Shown piece by piece: positions 48,201 to 56,416 of a DNA stretch of 64,000 nucleotides. A program made the position numbers and the translations under genes. The number at the start of each line of letters is the position of its first letter. The stretch's first letter is position 1. The notes under the pieces were generated by a model. That model did no database searches, was not told the origin of the DNA, and saw only the letters and a list, made by a program, of their open reading frames with translations. The DNA is from Branchiostoma floridae (taxonomy: Eukaryota; Chordata; Leptocardii; Amphioxiformes; Branchiostomatidae): NCBI RefSeq assembly GCF_000003815.2, contig NC_049990.1, forward strand, positions 6,592,976 to 6,656,975, in the 5' to 3' direction.

Positions 48201-49026
48201 AATTTCTTTTTTTCCCGAGTTAATATTGCATTAGTACTCTGTGTGACCAACACAGAGCGGTAAAGGAATAACGAATCACAACATATTCGGTTAGGCTTGG
48301 GAAATAATGTTGAGTGTCGGGTAAACCCGACCAACCCTTGCAAAGCCTACCATATACCATTAGATCAACTGCTGACCATGGAAATACTGTTTTTTTTTTT
48401 TACATCTGACATATGAGTGACTAAAGCGTTGTAGAAGAGGGTTTCATTTTCTCTTTGTTGCATTATAAATCAAAAAAGGTGATACAAAAGCCTCAGCAAA
48501 TCTAGGTTTCCTTCATGTTTTGAGAGGGAGAGCGGGAGAAGAGAGGGAGGGGGAGATAGAATCCCATAGAAAGCAGTCTGGATATAACGCTAGTTCACCT
48601 TTATCCGCGGGGTAACCTATATCCGTTGCTTTCAGAAATGGGTATTTAGGGATATAAAGTCGACGGACGGTAGTTTCAAACTACAATGTTTTCAACATAT
48701 CACAACTTAAAACCACTGTCCGTCCAGTTGATGTCCCTTAATACCGTGCTGGTAAACACAACGATTATAGGTTACCCTACGGATAAAGGTGAACTAGCCT
48801 TAGTGGCAGTAGAGTAGAGATGAGAGAAAATCAGGACTCACCAGTTGTGAACAGACCGCAGTTTCCTCTCGCTGGTGACGGCCACGCAGATGAAGATGTT
48901 CCCGGTGATGCTGAGGAGGACCGTTACGGAGACCAGCGCGGACAGGACCGCCGTCGTCGCCACCGTGTAACGCCCTGTCTCCGGTGCCACCGCGTACACC
49001 AAGCCCGAGGAATTTGAGCCATTCAT
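40978..49026 (-). CDS. Class A aminergic G-protein-coupled receptor, alpha-2-adrenergic-like (4 exons, complete)
   Basis: Joining 49026-48842, 45698-45516, 42976-42831 and 42257-40978 gives 1794 bases, 597 residues plus stop, with GT/AG at every junction. It should be a plasma-membrane receptor for a biogenic amine. Visible marks: NGS and NSS N-glycosylation sequons at residues 2-7; TM1 with GN; TM2 LAVSD; TM3 with the amine-binding Asp (FLAVDIF); DRY at 122-124; the TM3/ECL2 cysteines (GLCAV, PQCEY); TM5 [10 protein letters not shown] with Ser/Thr at the catechol positions; TM6 CWLPFF (533-538); TM7 [14 protein letters not shown] with NPILY at 571-575. The TM6 FLTY and TM7 stretches look most like alpha-2 adrenergic receptors (Tyr at 6.55); dopamine D2 and octopamine-type receptors are the alternatives. 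ICL3 is about 300 residues, and the tail after helix 8 is very short with no palmitoylation cysteine. The intron inside the DRY arginine codon is a recurrent GPCR position. The gene call is firm; the ligand is inferred. Confidence 0.93.
42831..42976 (-). CDS. GPCR exon 3 (ICL2-TM4)
   Basis: It completes the DRY motif and encodes ICL2 ([14 protein letters not shown]) and TM4 ([21 protein letters not shown]). It ends ITH FI-like in ECL2 at a GTAAGT donor, phase 1. The acceptor is atggcag. A LINE protein fragment on the opposite strand begins only about 30 bases upstream of this acceptor. Confidence 0.9.
43008..43240 (+). mobile_element. LINE (non-LTR retrotransposon) ORF2 C-terminal fragment with 3' tail
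   Basis: The plus strand reads [19 protein letters not shown] and then a Phe/Leu-rich stretch ending CLGKR. Charged-E-HF...C.FY..R is the layout of the zinc-binding C-terminus of many metazoan LINE ORF2 proteins. About 60 bases beyond its stop comes agccctcgggcaagaatttg (43299), which recurs at 50878 and inverted near 30768 and so is probably this family's 3' end. The copy is truncated and lies in intron 2 of the GPCR in antisense orientation. Confidence 0.65.
43455..43520 (-). pseudogene. Partial duplicate of GPCR exon 3 (5' end with acceptor)
   Basis: It repeats the start of exon 3, reading [16 protein letters not shown] after a recognisable acceptor (atgacag), then diverges. The frame stays open to 43341. 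Spliced from exon 2 it would give a receptor truncated after ICL2. It lies between exons 2 and 3 in gene order. Confidence 0.65.
44450..44512. repeat. Short palindromic element in GPCR intron 2
   Basis: The sequence gtcacatttccaaaccgg...ccggccgggcagc...ggaaggaaa resembles the ends of the palindromic element at 17905-18345, which has cacatttcctaaccgg and ccgggcagtttgcaggaaag. It is probably an internally deleted member. Confidence 0.45.
44712..44775 (-). pseudogene. Second, more diverged fragment of GPCR exon 2 3' end
   Basis: A weaker copy of the same TM3-end segment (cgtacttgtcctgtgacagcg, then gttgatggaggc), preceded by the same gaaagtttccc leader as the fragment at 44992. The shared leader suggests the two fragments arose by one tandem duplication. 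Confidence 0.5.
44885..44985 (-). mobile_element. Truncated copy of the 24632 hAT-like element
   Basis: On the minus strand it matches the first 95 bases of the element at 24632-25064 (gtaccggtacaaaaccgg, then cttattggaccggtccag, then ggaccggatgttgg), starting just inside the terminal repeat. It is inserted in GPCR intron 2. Confidence 0.75.
44992..45055 (-). pseudogene. Fragment of GPCR exon 2 3' end (TM3 end plus donor)
   Basis: The plus-strand text around gacgtacctgtccagactg repeats the true exon 2 donor region, including the LDR codons and GTACGT donor, but upstream of about 20 codons it turns into unrelated sequence. It is downstream of exon 2 in gene order and has no acceptor of its own. 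Confidence 0.6.
45317..45478 (-). mobile_element. tRNA-derived SINE beside GPCR exon 2
   Basis: On the minus strand it begins with a tRNA-like head: the A-box region (actggtagagcgctggg) and a B box (tgttcgatcccc). A conserved body follows (gcccttgggaaaggcacttt, then cacccaggtgtaaaaatggg, then acctgacggggaggtaaaag). It lies just 38 bases downstream of the exon 2 donor, separated by an A-rich run. Confidence 0.75.
45516..45698 (-). CDS. GPCR exon 2 (TM2-TM3, to the DRY arginine)
   Basis: The exon starts after the acceptor ctacaag and supplies the last base of a split Trp codon. It runs through TM2 ([13 protein letters not shown]), ECL1 (GYWFFGEG), the conserved Cys and TM3 ([15 protein letters not shown]) to LDR, splitting the Arg codon at a GTACGT donor. 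This is the only copy in the locus that has both TM2 and TM3. Partial copies lie on both sides. Confidence 0.92.
45751..45866 (-). pseudogene. Partial upstream duplicate of GPCR exon 2 (copy B, TM2 and ECL1 only)
   Basis: It repeats the 5' two thirds of exon 2, from an intact acceptor (gacaag) through [19 protein letters not shown] to the ECL1 [11 protein letters not shown], then passes into intron-like sequence. It lacks TM3 and any donor. It stays in frame without a stop into true exon 2, 168 bases later. About 35 of the first 40 residues match exon 2, differing at L/V, E/K, G/W, L/M and V/A. It is either a decaying pseudoexon or a functional 5' extension of exon 2. Confidence 0.75.
45981..46085 (-). 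pseudogene. Second partial duplicate of GPCR exon 2 (copy C)
   Basis: A further copy of the TM2/ECL1 half, with a 12-base in-frame deletion between ALVT and NWFFGEG, a small insertion at the acceptor end (extra TA-rich bases before CTAGTGTCC), and a stop shortly after ECL1. The intronic sequence upstream of copies A, B and C is also similar (tgtagaaacg, then atgttagagagagaaag). The duplicated unit was therefore part exon, part intron, about 230 bases. Confidence 0.7.
46530..46815 (+). mobile_element. LINE ORF2 C-terminal end and 3' tail
   Basis: The plus frame reads [20 protein letters not shown], followed by a Lys/Arg-rich end. The A-x-DR-x-x-WR pattern closes many CR1/L2-type LINE ORF2 proteins. 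A 3' tail with tcagttcagttcagattatc follows. It is in GPCR intron 1, antisense to the gene. Confidence 0.6.
46813..47024. mobile_element. hAT-type short palindromic element, TAATCTCC family, third copy
   Basis: Terminal inverted repeats begin TAATCTCCAAGCAGATTCC and end in the matching GGAGATTA. Flanks gggagggaa and gggacggaa form an imperfect target duplication. Same family as 8909-9081 and 17999-18135 but with different interior sequence, including a second small hairpin around ctttttcagtactagg. Lies in GPCR intron 1. Confidence 0.75.
47590..47790. repeat. Short imperfect tandem repeat (aatcttaagatctttt)
   Basis: Three or four copies of a roughly 33-base unit containing caatcttaagatcttttcag or a variant. 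It lies within GPCR intron 1; no coding sense. Confidence 0.55.
48590..48797. mobile_element. Palindromic MITE, CTAGTTCACCTTTATCCG family
   Basis: The left end CTAGTTCACCTTTATCCG continues with GGGGTAACCTATA; the right end is its inverted complement over at least 30 bases. The interior has an inverted pair around gacggacggtagtttcaaac. A second copy is at 63732-63933. It ends 44 bases from the exon 1 donor of the GPCR. Confidence 0.8.
48842..49026 (-). CDS. GPCR exon 1 (N-terminus and TM1)
   Basis: This exon encodes the start methionine, two N-glycosylation sequons, TM1 and the first intracellular loop (ERKLRSVHN). The ATG at 49026 opens a short extracellular N-terminus of normal length for aminergic receptors. 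The exon ends at a GTGAGT donor after two bases of a codon (phase 2), matching exon 2. An intronic palindromic element ends only 44 bases downstream of the donor. Confidence 0.9.
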
Positions 49027-49159
49027 CTTCTTCTTATCTCCAAGTAAAAACTATCTTTCAAGAGATTGTTTTGTAGACTTTTGAAGATATCAAACAATTT
49101 TAAGGGTCGACGTCTACGAAGGATCAAATAGTGGTTTCGCGATCGTTGAAAGACGCCCA

Positions 49160-49185
49160 CTCCTGTACGTATATATATACGTAGT
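49160..49185 (-). promoter_or_regulatory. Possible TATA-containing core promoter of the GPCR gene
   Basis: A symmetric tacgtatatatatacgta lies about 145 bases upstream of the start codon, a suitable place for a TATA element with a short 5' UTR. It could also be only a short AT-rich repeat; no initiator was identified. Confidence 0.3.
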
Positions 49186-49216
49186 TGTACAAACGGCGTC
49201 TGTAGTCGGACGAGAA

Positions 49217-49565
49217 ACTTGTCTCTCACCGCAACACGAAGAAACCTCGCACGTCACTTCAGTTCCTGCGACCACCTGTTTGCCAAGACCTGATCTGGCA
49301 GAAGTGGTGAATGCTCCACTTTTATCTATGTATGCTAGAGGAGTGCACACGCAAGACGCACGTGAAGCTCGTCACAACAGCTCGCGTCTGCAGTTCAACA
49401 GAAAGCTCGTCTCTCCCCGCAACACCAAGAAACCTCGCACGTCACCAGTTCCTTCGACCACCTGTTCACCAATGCCTGATCTGGCAGCAGTGTTGACTTC
49501 TCCACTTTTATCTATGTATGAGAGAGGAGTGCACGCGCGCAGGAGAAGCTCTTCACAATAGCTAG
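49217..49565. repeat. Tandem duplication of about 180 bases upstream of the GPCR
   Basis: Unit 1 (about 49217-49382) and unit 2 (about 49404-49562) share gtctctc-ccgcaacac, aagaaacctcgcacgtcac, ttccttcgaccacctgtt, gcctgatctggcag and tccacttttatctatgtatg. They differ by scattered substitutions and small indels. The repeat sits 190-540 bases upstream of the start codon, so it is promoter-proximal. Confidence 0.85.
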
Positions 49566-51140
49566 CAGCCTGGTGGGCGTGTTCTATTGGACTGTCCCAA
49601 AAAATAAAGCAGAGGGGGGATGGGCAGGCGTTAGTGGCTGAATTGAAGGGGGTAAGGTTAAAAGAATTTGGATTCGAACCGGGGGGGGGGGGGGCAATCT
49701 TGGATAGGAACTAGAGAGGGTTTGGGCAGTTTGGATTGGAACCAGGGAGTATTTAGGCAATTTTAGATAGGAACTGGGGTAGGGTGTGAGCAATATCTGA
49801 ATTGGAACCAGGTTAGTGTGTGAGCAGTTTCTGCATTGGAACTAGGGTAGGGACAAAACCTGATTTTTTACCCGCCACCCCCTCCACATTTTTTTTTGGA
49901 GCAGCCCATTGTGAAGTGCGATAGATGCATTCCCCGGACATCATTGAAGCAAGATGGGAATGAACATGTTCAGAAAGCTACTGTTTCACAGAAGAATTGT
50001 ATATTCATACTAATAATGAATGCAGCCTTATATAGCAGGGGAGTGCAAAGCTTGGACAAAGAGAACGTTATCCTAAGCCGGGTACGGAAATGAAGCTCGT
50101 CTTACGTCCCCCAAAGGCACATAGAGGATACTCTTAGTTATAATGAACGTCCGGTGTAGATCAAGGGTACACTGACGGAAACGCTCTGTGAGTAAAAGGT
50201 CTTCCTGAGTAGCTTTAAATTTCACACAGGGCACACGTGTTCACACAGGGCGCCCTATACTCTGTGTGCGCCTGTGCGTTGGGGTGGAGGGGGGGGGGGG
50301 GGGTAGACAGCATAACTCGAGAAGCTGTGAATGGTTTACTATATGATATGTGGTATGTGGGAAAACAAAAGTCAAGTTCGACAACAGGCTCCTAGTGGCT
50401 ACGTTATTGCAGCGGAATTTCGGGTTTCATATCTAGTATTCTGGATATATGCTACAATTTCGGGTTTGATATCTGGTATTCTAGATATTCAACAATAGTG
50501 TTTTTGAGTAGTAGAGATTGGGAATGAATGTAAGGGGCATCGATCTGGGCCCCCTAGCGGCTTTTGAACTGCAGGGGCCGATATTGTCGGAGACATTGAA
50601 AGAAAATAGGTCAAGAAGGGGTTGACGGATCATCATGAAGTTTGATATGTGACTGTTGGGAGACATAACAAATGATAACACAATTACAATGTAGATGCTT
50701 TGCAAGATTATGTTGTTTCTTTCTATGAACGATTTGGTGGCATCCATATCACAGTTTGGTGATGTTTTTGTGTAATGATATTTTTAAAAAATATGTAGAT
50801 CTGTTCCGTGTAAGTCTCCCGGGTTCGGATTCCACTCTAAAAATCATGTATCTTGTAGAATGTTTCATGTTACAATTAGCCCTCGGGCAAGAACTTGCAA
50901 ATTAACTTTCGACTAATTAATGATACAAAAGTCAGCCCCATATTTTCATGTTTGAAAGGGTCTAGAGTTGTTGTACGCGTGTATTTACTTTCATGGGATG
51001 CTATGTTTTTCCTGTAATTCGTGAACATATAAATGATAAATTCACTATTCAACATGAAGCATGGATATTAAGTGTTTCATGCAGCAAAATATCATGTTTT
51101 TTACGTTCATAGATTAAAGCAAGAATATCAACCATCATGC
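49566..51140. other. No gene recognised
   Basis: G-runs at about 49680-49694 and 50289-50302. A repeated tttggattggaaccaggg/taggaactagggtagg motif lies at 49660-49860. Two members of the GGGCCCCCTAGCGG-like family are at about 50310-50480 and 50500-50670. A LINE-tail motif agccctcgggcaag lies at 50878. Confidence 0.55.
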
Positions 51141-51148
51141 CTCCTCTA

Positions 51149-51244
51149 TAGTCTCTACCAGACTCCGTAGGTCGCAAGCTGTTCCCTAGCCGGCTCATAC
51201 TCCTCTGGCCGGCTTACTTCTCTATTAGGAGTCTGGTAGAGACT
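51149..51244. repeat. Short hairpin element with AGTCTCTACCAGACTCC ends
   Basis: agtctctaccagactcc at the left and ggagtctggtagagact at the right enclose about 60 bases with an inner gccggctc/gccggctt inversion. Confidence 0.75.
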
Positions 51245-51259
51245 ACCTCCTCTATACCC

Positions 51260-52225
51260 CTAGCCTTCTTTTCTGAAAGAAGTTCTGTGTTCTCTGAATT
51301 ACGTGTACAATCGCTAATTGTTCCATGCAGCAAAATATCATTTTATATGTTCATAGAATATCTTATCTCTAAAAACCCGCATACCACTAACCTTCTTTTC
51401 TGACAGAAGCTCTGTTCTCTGAATGACGTGGATAAGAATTTCTTACAATCGCTAATTGTTTCATGCAGCACAATATCATTTTCATGTTCATAGATTTCAA
51501 CAAGCATATGTCATCTTTGAAACCAGCAAGCCTCCTGTATAGCACTAACCTTCTTTTCTGAAAGAAGTTCTGTTCTCTGAATGACGTGGATAAGAAGCTT
51601 GTACAATCGCTAATTGTTTCATGCAGCAAAATATAATTTTATATGTTCATAGAATATCTTATCTCTGAAAACCCGCATACCACTAACCTTCTTTTCTGAA
51701 AAAAAGCTCTGTTCTCTGAATGACGTGGATAAGAAGCGTGTACAATCGCTAATTGTTCCATGTAGCACAATATCATTTTCGTGTTCATAGATTTCAACAA
51801 GCATATGTCATCTTTGAAACCAGCAAGCCTCCTGTATACCACTAACCTTCTTTTCTGAAAGAAGTTCTGTTTTCTCTGAATGACGTGGATAAGAAGCTTG
51901 TACAATCGCTAATTGTTCCATGCAGCAAAATATCATTTTATATGTTCATAGAATATCTTATCTCTGAAAACCCGTATACCACCAAGGAGGTCCTTGATAC
52001 CACTAACCTTCTTTTCTGAAAAAAGCTCTGTTTTCTGAATGACGTGGATAAGAAGCTTGTACAATCGCTAACTGTTTCATGTTCATGCAGCACAATATCA
52101 TGTTTTATGTTCATAGAATATGTCATCTCTTGAAACCAGCACAAAACTGACCTTCTTTTCTGAAAGAAGTTCTGTTCTCTGAATGACGCGTGGATAAGAA
52201 GTTTTTTTTTACAATCGCTAATGAC
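51260..52225. repeat. Dimeric satellite array (A units about 139, B units about 159 bases)
   Basis: About seven monomers sharing ccttcttttctgaaagaag, ttctgttctctgaatgacg, tggataagaagcttgtacaa, tcgctaattg and catgcagcaaaatatca. A-type linkers (tcatagaatatcttatctc) alternate with B-type linkers (tcatagatttcaacaagcat), making a dimer of roughly 298 bases. Minus frames stay partly open, giving false ORFs. Confidence 0.92.
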
Positions 52226-53294
52226 GTGTGTTGAAGTAGCCGCACGTACGTTTGCAATAGAGAACATGTACGCACAATGTAGGCGTTATTGTTAGTCTAA
52301 CACAAAACCCATACGGGCATAGAACCAGCTAATGGGACACGAGGGATGCCCTCCTCTGTCAACATTTTCTAGAAAAGATCTCCAGGAATAAAAAAGAAGT
52401 CCTATTCAAGAGCGGTATTCTGTTCTATCAATGCGCTACACTACTGCTAATTGGATATACTAATTGCAGATAACTGATCTGAAGGGATATTCCAGCATTA
52501 ATGTCTTTCGTCAAGTAAGGATGGCTTTGAACAGGAGACGACGACAGAGAGCAGTGCCACCAACATGTTTTTAATAGGCTGTATTGTTGGTATTGACTTT
52601 GACTTTATTGACGATGAGGCAAGTCATTACAAGGGTCTGCCTAGGCAGCTTTGGGCTGGTAGCGGCAGAACCTACAAAAATTTGGCCGTGTATTCAAATC
52701 AAAACGGAGCTTGCCTTGGAGTCGAGAGATTTGAGATCAAATGTAGCACAAACCACTGCCTATCAATTATACACCATAGTACCAAGCTTAACGTTCTTCC
52801 AACACAAAAGTACACACGGATAAAATTTTCTCCATGTAGTATTGATCCTGCAGAAGGCGACAGTGGTCGTTGAAAGTTTGATCCGTCTGTACTTTTGTGC
52901 TGGGAGAAAGTTTAGCATTGTACTATGATTACTACCAACACAGATGAGCTTCCATGATAATCATATACCACGTTTGGGCCGATTTTCACAACTTTTGCTG
53001 AAATCAACCAGGAGATCAAGTAGAGATAACCTGATATAGATTTTAGATCATTCGAAAATCCATGAACAATTACATGTTGTCATGAAAAACAAAATATCAA
53101 GGCGGTTTTGTGGTTAATGATGTTGACTTAAAATCTGAAGGTTTTGGGTTTGCTGGTGTGTTATAATTACGTCAAAGGGCGGTTAAACCGGCTTTAAGGA
53201 AACAGATACAGATCAACATTACGTTCGTGCAGATTAGTAATCCAGGATGTAGTAGACACATGTAGTCAAATCAATCCTTACTGCTAGATATATA
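52226..53294. other. No gene recognised
   Basis: Short ORFs only (102 and 79 codons overlapping at 52565-52873) without recognisable features. ccaacacagatgagct at about 52935 recurs near 32386. Confidence 0.55.
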
Positions 53295-53502
53295 CTGTAA
53301 ATGCAGAAATGTTCGCGGTGGATTAATATTCGCGGTTTTCGCGGCGACCACTTCACCGCGAACTTAAATCCACCGGGAACATTTTTCTATTAAGGTATTA
53401 GACTGCAGTCTATGGTGTTACCGCGAACTTAAATCCACCGCGAAAAGTCATTTTTCCCGCTACCGCGAAATTAAATCCCCGCGAACTTAAATGCATTTAC
53501 AA
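53295..53502. mobile_element. Palindromic MITE, CTGTAAATGC family (TA-flanked)
   Basis: CTGTAAATGCAGAAATGTTC...aatgcatttacaa, flanked by TA; internal accgcgaacttaaatccacc repeats. Confidence 0.8.
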
Positions 53503-53969
53503 TATACTAAATCTATTTAAACGTTTCAGACAGCATCCGGTGTCTTTCTTCAGTGGTATGAAAATAAATGCATACAAGACTTACGGAACAAAGAATACTT
53601 ATTGTTCTCAATTAACAATACCGAAAACGACCAAGACATCAACATAGCCATCAGCAGTTCACGCATGTTTTGTGTGACATTTGGGGACAACCCTAAGAAC
53701 TTTGGTTTGAACATCGGTTAGATATATGCGGGATAATTCCCCCATGTCTCTTCCTGAGAAGTTCCTCCTGTCGAAAGGTCCCCACTTCAGAGGAACCCGC
53801 TCAAGAGTGTGTAGAGTACTTGCTGTATAACGAGTCCGCAGGGGATTATGTAAACATTTACAGTTTCATTCCAATAAATTGTTGAATTCAGGATGCGCAT
53901 AAGAGCTTCTTTACAAACAACAGAAGGATCCACTATATTGGAATATACATACGACCACAGCATGTATTT

Positions 53970-54174
53970 TAAATGCATTTAAGTTCGCGGGGATTTAATT
54001 TCGCGGTAGCGGGAAAAAGGCACTTTCGCGGTGGTTTTACGTTCGCGCTAACACCGTAGACTGCAATCTAATACCATGATAGAAAAATGTTCGTGGTGGT
54101 TTTAAGTTCGTGTTGAAGTGGTCACCGCGAAAACTGAAAACATTAATCTACCGCGAACATGTCTGCATTTACAC
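53970..54174. mobile_element. Palindromic MITE, CTGTAAATGC family, inverted copy
   Basis: aaatgcatttaagttcgcgg at the left and gaacatgtctgcatttaca at the right. Opposite in orientation to 53295-53502, 470 bases away. Confidence 0.75.
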
Positions 54175-54477
54175 TAATTTGTGTCAAATGCACGAGGTAT
54201 CAAGTAAAAATGAAACGCCAAAGCTATGTAGTCATTTTACAGTGTCTTCAGCCTTGTCCTGCTGGCATTCCATTGCCGATTTAATCTCAATGGCTTCATC
54301 AGATCAGTCAAGATCTGATGACCTCTTCTGTGCTGCCGCTGCAGATTTACTTCTAGATTCTCAATTCGGTGCGCTTTGCTGTGGCATACCACCTTTGGTT
54401 GAAAAATAGTAAACCCATAAAAATACGTGATTTGCCAACCTACATCATGTACATGTGGTTTTAACTTAAAAGTTCCT

Positions 54478-54675
54478 AAATACCCCCGTCACATGTAGCG
54501 AAAATCGATCGGACGAGTCTGCGAGCTCTAAATTACGAGGAGGCATGACCCTGCCGGGAAGGGGGGGGGGGGGAACTCTGCCATTTCTTCGTCGGCTCCA
54601 GGGTCATGCCTCCTCTTAAGTTAGAGTTCGCACACCGTCCGATCGATTTTCGCCTAATGTGAGGGGGTATAAGGA
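54478..54675. mobile_element. Palindromic MITE with central G-run
   Basis: taccccc-tcacatgtagcg, gaaaatcgatcggacg and gaggaggcatgaccct are mirrored by agggtcatgcctcctc, cgtccgatcgattttc and gtgagggggta. A G15 run lies in the middle (about 54558-54572). Confidence 0.85.
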
Positions 54676-54684
54676 CACAGCGCT

Positions 54685-54765
54685 GGAGCCTCCTGAGGAT
54701 TCAAACCCAGAACGACTACCTTAACTACAAGGTCACCGTGACTTTTAGTGAACCTTAATCTCTCA
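54685..54765 (-). mobile_element. tRNA-like SINE head or tRNA pseudogene
   Basis: Minus strand: ttgtagttaaggtagtcgtt, then ctgggtttgaatcctcagg (B-box pattern). Directly abuts the palindromic element. Confidence 0.4.
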
Positions 54766-56210
54766 TTGGTAGTCCTTGAATTTACTAAGTCGTGATCACA
54801 CTTTCAATATACTTGATGGCTTTGGTTGTGTTTGTGTGTTTACACATATAACTCAAGATACTTTTGATAGATTTGTATGAATTTTCGTATCTGGGTAGTT
54901 ATTAAGATCCCAAAGAAGCATGGTAATTTGGGCCCCCTATCAGTATTTTTAGGTACTACAACATTATAAGCTAACATCCCCGTCTGAAAGTAGTGTGGTT
55001 TAATCCATGGGCAGCTGACGAGCCATCCCCTACCCGTTTCTATGGGAAGGATTGATAAAGAAAGAGGAAGGGGAAGATCAGTGATATCTGTGATGGCTTA
55101 TAGGGCTATAGTCACATAGGGAGTGTAGTCATATACTATAATGGAAAAATGTTTGCGGTGGTTTTAAGTGGTCACCGCGAAAACACCGCGGACATAAAAC
55201 CCACTGTGAACATTTCTGCATTTACAGTGAGAAATTTACAAAAACTCTAAATATCTCATGGAGGTATGAGATCTTCCATGATCTTTCTTGTTACCTTTAT
55301 TTTGACAACATATTGCAGCAATAATGTACAATGTGTGGTACAGGGTAAGCATTAGTTTGGATGTAAGTTGATTCAGTGTAAAACAGATAAAAGCACAGGT
55401 GGGGTTTTCACAAGACCGTAGACCAATCTGTTTGCTTTTCATAAACAACGTGACCTTGAAGAATAAGGTATAACATATACGTAGCTTGAAATGTCTGTGA
55501 TGACATTCAATGACAAAATCAAAATATCAAAAAAACAGAAAGAAGTTAGGATCTCGTATTGCACCTTACAAACTATATGGTGGCTTTATTTTCCTGGTTT
55601 TCATCACCGGAAATAAGCATTTTGATGACCTTTGCCAGAATGGCGGAAGGTTATGTTTTTCGATATGTTTTTACTTTTGCACCGGAATGGTTTCTATCAT
55701 GAATTTAAAACATTGCAAAAACCACTTTTCCTTCCTATCGTAAACTAAAACCGTCATAAAGGTACTAGTAAATGAATTTACAGTAAATTCAACTTTTCAA
55801 TGGTCCAACGATCAGTAGACTACAAATTGCAATAGAAGATTCAGATTGTTAAAAATACCATTTCCTTCGTATGAAATTTATGATATATATATAACATTAT
55901 ATATATTTGTGACTGTGTGATTCCTTTGCAATAATTTGCTACAGCCCTTGTTCAGCTATCAATCATCGCTTAGCTTCATACATGCCAGAAGCTTATGTAT
56001 AGAATCATCCTTTTTACTATGATGTTATTCCTGTTTTTGAGAAGATATAAACAGTTTTGAATTAACACCTAGCATGATATCCACTCTACCTGCTTCTTCC
56101 AACATCTGACTGGGTTTTCAAAAATGCAATAACTCTTAAAACTAAAACTCCAGAATTTTCTTCAATAGAGGTAAAAATGTTTGGCCCCATATTTGCTAGA
56201 GATATAGATT
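54766..56210. other. No gene recognised; 3' flank of GK5
   Basis: Contains a GGGCCCCCTAGCGG-like family member (about 54815-54990) and a decayed CTGTAAATGC-family copy (about 55120-55228). Possible AATAAA on the minus strand at 55590-55585, 660 bases after the GK5 stop. Confidence 0.45.
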
Positions 56211-56252
56211 AGTTCTTTGCTGGATACCAGTACAGGGATATAGATTAGTTCA

Positions 56253-56416
56253 TTAGTTCTTTGCTGGATACCAGTACAGGGATCTCTTGACTGCCTTTTC
56301 CCACTGCTCCACGACAGGCCGGTACTTCTCCCACACACCCTCAGACACAGGACGGGGGTGGAAGACCTTCTCTGAAGACTGTAGATCCTTCAGTTCTTCT
56401 TTACTTGTCCACATCC
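56253..56416 (-). CDS. GK5: GK5 last exon (canonical)
   Basis: 164 bases, acceptor gatgcag. Encodes [19 protein letters not shown] and ends [18 protein letters not shown] then TAA, the expected GK5 C-terminus. A 29-base direct repeat of the final coding segment (56255-56283) recurs at 56211-56239 in the 3' UTR. Confidence 0.93.

Noticed and set aside
51387-52267. Minus ORFs with repeated SFREQNFFQKRR
   Set aside because: They follow the dimeric satellite; the peptide repetition reflects the DNA repeat and frames change between monomers.
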